DNA from: Leptospira ellisii
GTDB lineage: Bacteria > Spirochaetota > Leptospiria > Leptospirales > Leptospiraceae
NCBI RefSeq assembly: GCF_002811955.1
Contig: NZ_NPEF01000111.1
Span: forward strand, 1 to 12,919
Length of the DNA stretch: 12,919 nucleotides
Direction of reading: 5' to 3'
Translations under genes and position numbers: made by a program
Part shown: in pieces, positions 7,152 through 12,919 of the stretch
Layout: every line of letters begins with the position of its first letter
Numbering within the stretch: position 1 is the stretch's first letter
The notes under the pieces: generated by a model
What the model saw: only the letters and a program-made list of their open reading frames with translations
The model's database searches: none
What the model was told of the DNA's origin: nothing

Positions 7152-7778
7152 TCACTTTTTCTTGGGTTTATCCTTGGAGAAATATCCCTGGTGATACGCT
7201 TCGACGAAGATCGCGTCGAGGAGATCGTTCTGCGCCTGTTTCGCCACGGAAGGAGGAAAAAGAAACGGCAGTCCGAACAGAAGCAGAATCTGCTGCCAAA
7301 GGACTATCTTTTCCTCTTTGATCACGGTTCCCAGTTTGTTCCCTTTTTTATCCGCGACGTTCAGAGTCACTTTGAAATGATCGCTTGCCGTGCTCGGAAA
7401 TAGGTACAACGTCAAACCGGTTAACACCGCTAAGGCGACATTGGCTTCTCCCCTGTCTTCTACGATCACTTCTAATTTGTAATCGGCTGCGGTTTCGGTC
7501 TCCGTCAGATCCGCGAAAATTCCCACGATTTTGATCTTATTCTGAATGGCTTTGTTCCAGTTGTCCTGAAACGCGGGGTGCGCCGGAGTCGGAACTCCGG
7601 AAGAGAATACCTGAAAGGAGGATTTTAAAAAGACTTTCGGCTTCGTCGGCGCGATCGTCGCAGGATCGAGAGGGGCGGGTTTTTGAAGCAGATTTTCGTT
7701 ATACGCGATGCAGTTTGCGAACAACGCGATCGGTAAAAACGAGGAAACGAGCTTGAGTTTCAGCGAATTCGAATTCAT
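7152..7778 (-). CDS. Lipoprotein of unknown function with two internal hydrophobic segments
   Basis: From the ATG at 7778 the product is 208 residues. It begins MNSNSLKLKL, followed by a hydrophobic run and a LFANC lipobox with Cys23 as the predicted lipidated residue, so it is an envelope lipoprotein. This start is chosen because AGGA (7789-7792) lies 10 nt upstream and the signal peptide begins immediately. An ATG at 7790 (212 residues) and a TTG at 7871 (239 residues) are less likely. Residues 24-105 form a soluble, Pro/Thr-rich then mixed region. Two hydrophobic stretches lie at about 112-131 and 158-178, on either side of a KVTLNVADKKGNKLG segment. The protein ends in a basic KDKPKKK tail. 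The layout recalls unnamed lipoproteins with a paired hydrophobic hairpin, but I cannot name a family. It converges on the barrel gene with a 93-bp spacer; a functional link is not shown. Confidence 0.75.
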   Translation of the reverse strand: MNSNSLKLKLVSSFLPIALFANCIAYNENLLQKPAPLDPATIAPTKPKVFLKSSFQVFSSGVPTPAHPAFQDNWNKAIQNKIKIVGIFADLTETETAADYKLEVIVEDRGEANVALAVLTGLTLYLFPSTASDHFKVTLNVADKKGNKLGTVIKEEKIVLWQQILLLFGLPFLFPPSVAKQAQNDLLDAIFVEAYHQGYFSKDKPKKK

Positions 7779-7788
7779 ATATTTTTTC

Positions 7789-7792
7789 ATCC
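7789..7792 (-). promoter_or_regulatory. Ribosome binding site supporting the 7778 start
   Basis: On the minus strand AGGA occupies 7792-7789, with 10 nt before the ATG at 7778. It overlaps the alternative ATG at 7790, which therefore has no usable site. This supports the shorter 208-residue form. Confidence 0.5.
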
Positions 7793-8129
7793 TAAACGAG
7801 AATGCGCAAAGTCTTTTTAGGATTCTTTTTTTTAGAAAGAACTTTTCCCTGAAGACCAAAGGGAATTTCAAGGTTTTTGAATGAAGCGCATGACAAGTCG
7901 CTTAACAAAATAGGGATTTTTTCGGATCCCGGGTTCTGCGTTCGATCGCCGCCGAGGCAATCTCGGAGACTGGTGAAAAAGGAATTCAAGATTCGAAACG
8001 AAAGGATACGTTTTTCGTACGTTCTTCGAAATCCGAGGATGGGGATATTTTTCCCGGTTTTAGGTTTATTTTTCGTGTGGGAACTCTCACGATCGCCGGA
8101 TTCCAGAGAGGTTCAGTTTTGAAGATGGG

Positions 8130-8158
8130 AGCAAATCGAACAAAAATTTGCTTTTTTC
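8130..8158 (+). terminator. Intrinsic-terminator-like hairpin with no recognised gene upstream
   Basis: AGCAAAT (8130-8136) pairs perfectly with ATTTGCT (8146-8152) across a 9-base loop, and TTTTTT (8152-8157) follows directly, so it points rightward. The stem is short and has only two G-C pairs. No plus-strand gene lies just upstream, as the neighbouring lipoprotein gene runs the other way. It could insulate the ATP-grasp operon or end an unannotated small transcript. Confidence 0.45.
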
Positions 8159-8197
8159 TTAAAAACTTTCTCATTTTTTTGCACCATTTGCTTAAAA

Positions 8198-8203
8198 TAT
8201 AAT
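8198..8203 (+). promoter_or_regulatory. Perfect TATAAT -10 box upstream of the ATP-grasp operon
   Basis: TATAAT sits about 95 nt before the start codon at 8299 and downstream of the terminator-like hairpin, which is a sensible place for the operon promoter. The matching -35 region is only a T-run (8175-8180), so the promoter is weakly supported and might need an activator. Confidence 0.35.
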
Positions 8204-8270
8204 CATAGTACGATCTTATATTTAAAAATTAAACAGATAAATTAAAAACTGCTTGCATATTGGGCTAATT

Positions 8271-8284
8271 TTAGAAGATTCTAA
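8271..8284. promoter_or_regulatory. 14-bp dyad TTAGAA-GA-TTCTAA ahead of the ATP-grasp gene
   Basis: TTAGAA (8271-8276) and TTCTAA (8279-8284) form a perfect dyad with a 2-bp centre. It ends 2 nt before the GAGGG ribosome binding site (8287-8291) of the ATP-grasp gene. It could be a repressor operator or a short hairpin that limits ribosome access. It lies in AT-rich DNA, so chance is possible. Confidence 0.3.
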
Positions 8285-8298
8285 TTGAGGGTACTGCA

Positions 8299-9729
8299 AT
8301 GCTGCTGACCAACTACCAAACCGAATCTTTTTACGATGAGATGTTTTCCCCGGAAGGCGGGATTCGACAAAGTTATCATTTTCTAAAATCCAGAATCGAA
8401 ACCATGGATGATCGCGAGCTGCTGCGTCGTAAGTCCAGCGCGGAGAAAGCGCTTCTTTCCCTGGGAATCACCTTCAACGTTTACGGAGACGAGGAAGAGG
8501 AGGAGCGGATCATGCCCTTCGACATCATTCCCCGAATCATCACCGCGCACGAATGGAGAAAGTTGGAAGAGGGTTTGAGGCAGAGAACGAGGGCCCTCAA
8601 CCTGTTCATCGACGACATCTATCACGACGAAAAGATCATCAAAGACGGAGTTGTTCCCGCGGAATACGTCTATTCCTCCGCGGGTTATCTCAAGGAATGT
8701 AAGGGAATCAACCCTCCCCAGGGAACTTGGATCCATATATCGGGGACGGATCTAGTCCGTAACGGGGACGGGACCGTTCACGTTCTCGAGGACAATCTGC
8801 GTTGTCCTTCGGGGGTCTCATACGTATTAGAAAATCGTGAAGTTATGAAGAAGACTTTCCCGGAACTTTTCGCGAGTCTTTCCGTGAGGCCGACGTATGA
8901 TTATCCCATACGACTCCGCGGCATGCTCGAATACATGAGCGGCAAGGCCAATCCTTCGATCGCGGTTCTTACCCCGGGAATCTACAACTCCGCATATTAC
9001 GAACATTCCTTCCTCGCGCAAAAGATGGGAGTTCCCCTCGTGGAAGGGAACGATCTCGTGGTCAAAGACGATAAGGTCTATATGAGGACGACGCGGGGAC
9101 TCAAGATCGTGGACGTTATCTATAGAAGGATCGACGACGCGTTCCTGGATCCTTTGGTATTCAACAAGGAATCGTTGTTGGGCGTTCCGGGAATTTTCGA
9201 AGCCTATAAAAAAGGAAACGTGGCTCTCGTCAACGCGCCGGGCGCCGGCGTTGCGGACGACAAGGTTTTGTACACCTTCGTTCCGGCGATGATCAAATAT
9301 TATCTGGGCGAAGAAGCTATCATTCCGAACGTTCCCACTTATCTCTGTTCCAACGATAAGGACCGAAACTACGTTAAGGAAAACATCGCCAATCTCGTCG
9401 TAAAGGCGGCGAACGGCGCGGGCGGTTACGGAATGCTCATCGGTTCCCGTTCCAGCAAAAAGGAGCAGGAGGAATTCTGCGCGCTCATCGATCAGTCCCC
9501 GCGCAATTACATCGCGCAACCGGTGCTCAGTCTTTCCCGCGTTCCCACTCTGATCGAAGATAAGCTGGAGGGAAGACACGTGGATCTGCGTCCTTTCATC
9601 CTCTACGGAGAGGATATCTACGTTATGCCCGGAGGTTTGACCCGTGTGGCTCTGCGAAAGGGATCCCTCGTAGTGAATTCTTCCCAGGGAGGCGGTTCCA
9701 AGGACACCTGGGTGATGGGCGAAGGCTAA
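8299..9729 (+). CDS. Circularly permuted ATP-grasp protein (COG2308 type)
   Basis: The 476-residue product matches the usual length of stand-alone circularly permuted ATP-grasp proteins. Conserved stretches in order are LEDNLRCPSG (163-172, acidic/arginine segment of the active site), KAANGAGGYG (369-378, nucleotide-binding lysine and glycine-rich loop), YIAQPVLSLSRVPT, and GRHVDLRPF (425-433) followed by a VMPGGLTRVA strand near the C-terminus, which ends in the family's SSQGGGSKDTWV. ATP-grasp enzymes join a carboxylate to an amine through an acyl-phosphate, so peptide or amide ligation is predicted. The protein appears cytosolic, with no signal peptide or membrane segment. GAGGG (8287-8291) lies 7 nt before the ATG. 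It is the first gene of an operon with the alpha-E and transglutaminase-DUF2126 genes; the next gene follows 46 bp on. Family assignment is strong; the substrate is unknown. Confidence 0.93.
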   Translation: MLLTNYQTESFYDEMFSPEGGIRQSYHFLKSRIETMDDRELLRRKSSAEKALLSLGITFNVYGDEEEEERIMPFDIIPRIITAHEWRKLEEGLRQRTRALNLFIDDIYHDEKIIKDGVVPAEYVYSSAGYLKECKGINPPQGTWIHISGTDLVRNGDGTVHVLEDNLRCPSGVSYVLENREVMKKTFPELFASLSVRPTYDYPIRLRGMLEYMSGKANPSIAVLTPGIYNSAYYEHSFLAQKMGVPLVEGNDLVVKDDKVYMRTTRGLKIVDVIYRRIDDAFLDPLVFNKESLLGVPGIFEAYKKGNVALVNAPGAGVADDKVLYTFVPAMIKYYLGEEAIIPNVPTYLCSNDKDRNYVKENIANLVVKAANGAGGYGMLIGSRSSKKEQEEFCALIDQSPRNYIAQPVLSLSRVPTLIEDKLEGRHVDLRPFILYGEDIYVMPGGLTRVALRKGSLVVNSSQGGGSKDTWVMGEG

Positions 9730-9775
9730 AAAAAGAAACAAAGAAAACGTTTACCATAGAACGAGAGAGGTTGCT

Positions 9776-10717
9776 ATGCTGAGCAGAGTGGCTGAGTCCG
9801 TGTATTGGATGAATCGATACATGGAAAGGGCGGAGAATTATTCCCGCTTTATCGACGTAAATTTCCAATTGTCCTTGGATCTGAACGAGGACGGAAACAG
9901 ACAATGGCTTCCTCTCGTCTACACCACGGGGGACAACGAACTCTTTCAGAAAAAATATTCGGAGGCTTCGGAGGAGAACGTGATCCAATTCATGACCTTC
10001 GACGCGGAGAATCCGAATTCGATCCTGAACTGCCTCATCCGTGCGAGGGAAAACGCGAGGACCATCCGCGAAAACATCTCCACTCCCATGTGGGAAGTGA
10101 TCAACGAATTCTACCTCGGCTTTAAGACGAAAAAATCCTTTTCCGACGCGGATCTTTCCGCCCTCAGCGAATTCTTTAAGACGATCCGAAATCAATGTCT
10201 TCTCTTTTACGGATGTCAGGAAGCTACGATCTCCCAAGACGAGGTTTGGTATTTCGCCCAGCTCGGAAGGTATCTCGAACGCGCCGACAAAACCGCGAGG
10301 ATTTTGGATATGAAATATTTCATCCTTCTGCCTTCGCACGACGTGGGTTCCAATCTGGATCTTATCCAGTGGCTTTCGCTTTTGAAATCGGCGAGTGCAC
10401 ACGAGATGTTCAATCGGATCTATCAGAAGATCACTCCGAAAAACATCGCGGAATTTTTGATTTTGGACCGGCAATTTCCGAGGGCGGTCCGTTTTTCGCT
10501 GAAGAAGATTTTCGACAGCCTCAAGCTGCTCAGCGGAACGGATCCCGACGAATATTCCTGCGAAGCCGAGAAAAGGGTCGGAGTTCTGTTGTCCGAATTG
10601 AGTTACACTTCGGTGGACGAAATTTTCAATTCCGGAATGCACGAATATCTGGATCGGCTTCAGCTTCAGATCAACGGAATCCACGATCGGATCGACGAAC
10701 GTTATTTCCGATCGTAA
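9776..10717 (+). CDS. Alpha-E domain protein (COG2307 type)
   Basis: The 313-residue product is a complete alpha-E protein, a predicted all-helical family found almost always beside circularly permuted ATP-grasp genes. Its two diagnostic motifs are both present: SVYWMNRYMERAEN at residues 8-21, and LGRYLERADKTARILD at 163-178. The repeated R-Y-x-E-R-A pattern suggests two related halves. No signal peptide or membrane segment is visible. The family has no proven activity; constant pairing with ATP-grasp and transglutaminase genes suggests a partner, carrier or second catalytic component of the same pathway. GAGAGG (9765-9770) lies 5 nt before the ATG. The gene is 46 bp after the ATP-grasp gene and 43 bp before the transglutaminase gene, so co-transcription is likely. 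Confidence 0.92.
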   Translation: MLSRVAESVYWMNRYMERAENYSRFIDVNFQLSLDLNEDGNRQWLPLVYTTGDNELFQKKYSEASEENVIQFMTFDAENPNSILNCLIRARENARTIRENISTPMWEVINEFYLGFKTKKSFSDADLSALSEFFKTIRNQCLLFYGCQEATISQDEVWYFAQLGRYLERADKTARILDMKYFILLPSHDVGSNLDLIQWLSLLKSASAHEMFNRIYQKITPKNIAEFLILDRQFPRAVRFSLKKIFDSLKLLSGTDPDEYSCEAEKRVGVLLSELSYTSVDEIFNSGMHEYLDRLQLQINGIHDRIDERYFRS

Positions 10718-10760
10718 ACCTCGGTCTTTCAAACATCGAAATTCAGGCGGAAAAATTCCT

Positions 10761-12919
10761 ATGACCATCCGAGTCGCACTCACGCACGAAACCACGTACC
10801 GATACGATCGGAACGTTTCCCTTTCTCCCCACGTGATCCGTCTTCGTCCCGCGCCGCATTGTAAAACTTCGGTGGTTTCGTATTCGCTGAAGGTGGAGCC
10901 GGAAAATCAGTTTCTCAATTGGCAGCAGGATCCGTTCGGAAACTTCCAGGCGAGGCTCGTTTTTCCGGAAAAGACGAAACTCCTCAGCGTTCTCGTGGAT
11001 CTGGTGGTCGATATGAAGGTGATCAATCCGTTCGATTTCTTCACCGAACCGTCCGCAGAAAATTTTCCTTTCGAATATGAGAATATTCTAAAATTAGAAT
11101 TAGCTCCTTATCTAGCCCCTTCCGAGGACGGCGCGCTTCTTAAGTCCTATATGACCTCGCTCAAAAAGGAGGGATACGGAAATAAGAAGCGCATCGTCGA
11201 CTTCATAGTCGAACTCAACCGGAAGGTCTCCCGGGACATAGGTTATATCATTCGTATGGAACCGGGCGTCCAGACCTGCGAACAATCCCTCGAAAAAAGG
11301 ACGGGCTCCTGCCGTGATTCCTCGTTTTTGCTGGTGCAGGTTCTGAGGCATTTCGGTTTGGCCGCCCGCTTCGTTTCGGGATATCTCGTTCAACTCAGGG
11401 CCGACCAGGTTCCTTTGGAAGGTCCTAAAGGACCGGAAAAGGATTTCACCGATCTGCACGCTTGGGCCGAGGTTTTTCTTCCCGGAGCGGGTTGGGTGGG
11501 AATGGATCCCACTTCGGGACTTTTGACCGGAGAAGGTCACATTCCTCTCGCGGCGACTCCGGAACCTACGAGCGCCGCGCCCATCTTCGGATTTGCGGAT
11601 CCCGCGGAAACCGAGTTCGAATTTAGGATGGAAGTGGAGCGGATCAGCGAAAGTCCTAGGGTTACGCTTCCTTATACGGATTCGCGCTGGAACGACATCA
11701 AACGGAGGGGGAAGGCTCTCGACCGGAAGATCAAGGATCTCGGCATAGAAATCTCGATAGGAGGGGAGCCTACGTTCGTTTCCGACGAGGACCGCCAGGG
11801 TGCTGAATGGAACCACGAAGCATTAGGAGAAAGTAAATTCGAACTTTCTAAAGATCTAATGTACCGTCTTCAGGACGAATTCACGTCCGGTTCCATGCTG
11901 CAGTTTTCCCAGGGGAAATGGTATCCCGGAGAACCGATTCCCCGCTGGAACATCGGCTGTTTTTGGAGAAAGGACGGGGAAACCCTTTGGAAGGATCGAT
12001 CCTTGTTCGCGGACGTTCCGGATTCCCCGGACGAAAATCGAAGGGACCCGCATAAATCCTCCGAAACCCTGGCCTGCGCGATCTGCAGGACGCTCGGAAT
12101 CGATCTTTCGTACATCGTTCCCATGTACGAAGACAATCTTTACTACATCTGGAAGGAGGGGAATCTTCCCTTCGAGATGGAACGCAAACTTTCGAACGCC
12201 TACGATTCGCTCGAAAGACAGAGGATTCTGAGGGTTCTCGACAAGGGGTTCAAGAAGGAAGTGGCCTTTGCCATTCCAGTATATTATAATTATCTAAAAG
12301 AACAATGGGAAAGTTCGTCCTGGGATCTGCGCCGGGACAGGCTGTTCCTGGTTCCGGGGGATTCTCCCGCGGGTCTGAGGATACCGTTCGCGTCGATCTC
12401 GGATCGGTTCCGTGAATTCCCGTACTTCACTTCCGTGGAAAAAAAATCCCCTTTGCCGTCCCGGAAACGGATCGAAGAGAGGATCCGAAAACGATTGGAC
12501 CTTTCTCCGAGGACGTTCGGAGAAAAGGAACCTCCGATCCAATCCACTCTCGTCGTGGAGGCGAGAGCGGGGATTCTGCACGTCTTTCTTCCTCCCGTTC
12601 CTTCCGCGGATGTCTGGGTGGAATTGATCGCGTGTATCGAACAGGCCGCGCTCGCTTCCGGGGTTCCGATCCGATTGGAAGGATACGAACCTTCGGCCGA
12701 TGAACGGATCGGACTTTTTAAGATCACCCCCGATCCCGGAGTGATCGAGGTCAATCTTCATCCTTCCACGTCCTTCGAGGAGTTGGAATCCAAAACAAGG
12801 ATCCTTTACGAAAAGTCGATCGAGTCCAAGTTGAGTACGGAAAAATTCCAGATCGACGGAAGGGCATCCGGAACCGGAGGCGGAAATCACATTACGGTCG
12901 GGGCCTTAACTCCCGAAGA
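10761..12919 (+). CDS. Transglutaminase-like protein fused to DUF2126 (putative amidoligase), 3'-truncated
   Basis: The frame is open from the ATG at 10761 to the window end, giving 719 complete codons without a stop; the C-terminus lies outside. Domains in order: a bacterial transglutaminase N-terminal domain (about 3-95, starting MTIRVALTHETTYRYDR), a transglutaminase/protease-like core (about 150-255), and DUF2126 from about residue 330. The catalytic triad is intact: Cys184 in GSCRDSS, His233 in DLHAWAEV and Asp249 in MDPTSG. DUF2126 shows GGEPTFVS (334-341), QGKWYPGEPIPRW and TGGGNHITVG (705-714), and is regarded as a putative amidoligase. One protein may thus both cut or transfer and form amide bonds. 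Known family members are about 1,100 residues, so some 380 are probably missing here. No signal peptide is seen. The ribosome binding site is weak (AGGCGG at 10744-10749, 11 nt away), consistent with an internal operon gene. Confidence 0.9.
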   Translation, partial: MTIRVALTHETTYRYDRNVSLSPHVIRLRPAPHCKTSVVSYSLKVEPENQFLNWQQDPFGNFQARLVFPEKTKLLSVLVDLVVDMKVINPFDFFTEPSAENFPFEYENILKLELAPYLAPSEDGALLKSYMTSLKKEGYGNKKRIVDFIVELNRKVSRDIGYIIRMEPGVQTCEQSLEKRTGSCRDSSFLLVQVLRHFGLAARFVSGYLVQLRADQVPLEGPKGPEKDFTDLHAWAEVFLPGAGWVGMDPTSGLLTGEGHIPLAATPEPTSAAPIFGFADPAETEFEFRMEVERISESPRVTLPYTDSRWNDIKRRGKALDRKIKDLGIEISIGGEPTFVSDEDRQGAEWNHEALGESKFELSKDLMYRLQDEFTSGSMLQFSQGKWYPGEPIPRWNIGCFWRKDGETLWKDRSLFADVPDSPDENRRDPHKSSETLACAICRTLGIDLSYIVPMYEDNLYYIWKEGNLPFEMERKLSNAYDSLERQRILRVLDKGFKKEVAFAIPVYYNYLKEQWESSSWDLRRDRLFLVPGDSPAGLRIPFASISDRFREFPYFTSVEKKSPLPSRKRIEERIRKRLDLSPRTFGEKEPPIQSTLVVEARAGILHVFLPPVPSADVWVELIACIEQAALASGVPIRLEGYEPSADERIGLFKITPDPGVIEVNLHPSTSFEELESKTRILYEKSIESKLSTEKFQIDGRASGTGGGNHITVGALTPE
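11086..11099. other. AT-rich dyad TTCTAA-AA-TTAGAA inside the transglutaminase gene
   Basis: A perfect 6-2-6 dyad lies in a short AT-rich patch (about 11080-11105) of an otherwise balanced-GC gene. It uses the same half-sites as the dyad at 8271-8284 but in the opposite order. It falls in the linker between the N-terminal domain and the transglutaminase core, where codon choice is freer. No function can be claimed. Confidence 0.25.

Larger units (their letters stand above)
7779..8298. other. Divergent intergenic region upstream of the ATP-grasp operon
   Basis: This 520-bp gap contains the upstream region of the small lipoprotein gene and the leader of the ATP-grasp operon. From about 8150 it becomes very AT-rich. 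It carries a terminator-like hairpin (8130-8158), a TATAAT box (8198-8203) and a dyad (8271-8284). A plus-strand frame at 7877-8122 starts at TTG without a ribosome binding site and resembles no family, so it is not called. Direct copies of AAATTAAA near 8226 and 8240 are noted but unexplained. Confidence 0.6.

Noticed and set aside
7877..8122. Possible 81-codon plus-strand gene ending just before the terminator-like hairpin
   Set aside because: It starts at TTG without a ribosome binding site, and the product resembles no family I know. Proximity to the hairpin alone is not enough.
9623..10795. Long antisense frame (390 codons) on the minus strand opposite the alpha-E gene
   Set aside because: It lies opposite a well-recognised gene, has no family-like motifs, and its composition (many F, R, D, V residues) is that of a shadow frame.
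11112..12890. Minus-strand frames opposite the transglutaminase-DUF2126 gene
   Set aside because: All lie opposite a gene with an intact catalytic triad and conserved DUF2126 motifs; none has a recognisable product.

Overview
The window most resembles a Leptospira chromosome, probably one of the higher-GC species. This is inferred from protein style, with no database search. The clues are spirochaete-type lipoboxes (SIGC, FANC), repeat-rich Ig-like/FG-GAP lipoproteins, an Omp85-like barrel without a POTRA region, and roughly balanced-GC coding DNA separated by AT-rich gaps. There are seven protein genes, two of them cut by the window edges. I see no rRNA, tRNA, CRISPR array, transposase or prophage gene.

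Layout. (1) 1-675 (+) is the C-terminal part of a saccharopine dehydrogenase-like/trans-acting enoyl reductase-like oxidoreductase. (2) 873-5168 (-) converges on it. It encodes a 1431-residue lipoprotein with eight Big_5-type Ig-like repeats, a ninth Ig-like domain and a seven-bladed FG-GAP (integrin-alpha-like) beta-propeller. Nested inverted repeats lie between the two genes. (3) A gap of about 440 bp holds divergent control signals. It is followed by 5607-7058 (+), an Omp85/BamA-superfamily barrel without visible POTRA domains. (4) 7152-7778 (-) is a 208-residue lipoprotein of unknown function that converges on the barrel gene; AT-rich and GC-rich hairpins separate the two. (5) A gap of about 520 bp carries an orphan intrinsic-terminator-like hairpin, a perfect TATAAT box and a 14-bp dyad. 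(6) 8299-window end (+) is a tight operon of three genes: a circularly permuted ATP-grasp enzyme, an alpha-E helical protein, and a transglutaminase-DUF2126 (putative amidoligase) fusion that runs off the right edge.

How the parts work together. The three-gene operon is the best candidate for an under-described system. It pairs two predicted amide-bond-forming domains (ATP-grasp and DUF2126) with a Cys-His-Asp transglutaminase/protease-like domain and a helical partner. Together these suggest a peptide or protein tagging and trimming pathway whose substrate is unknown. The left half is an envelope region: two lipoproteins and an outer-membrane barrel, with the giant lipoprotein and the barrel divergently transcribed from one intergenic region. 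No sequence evidence links the envelope genes to the ATP-grasp operon.
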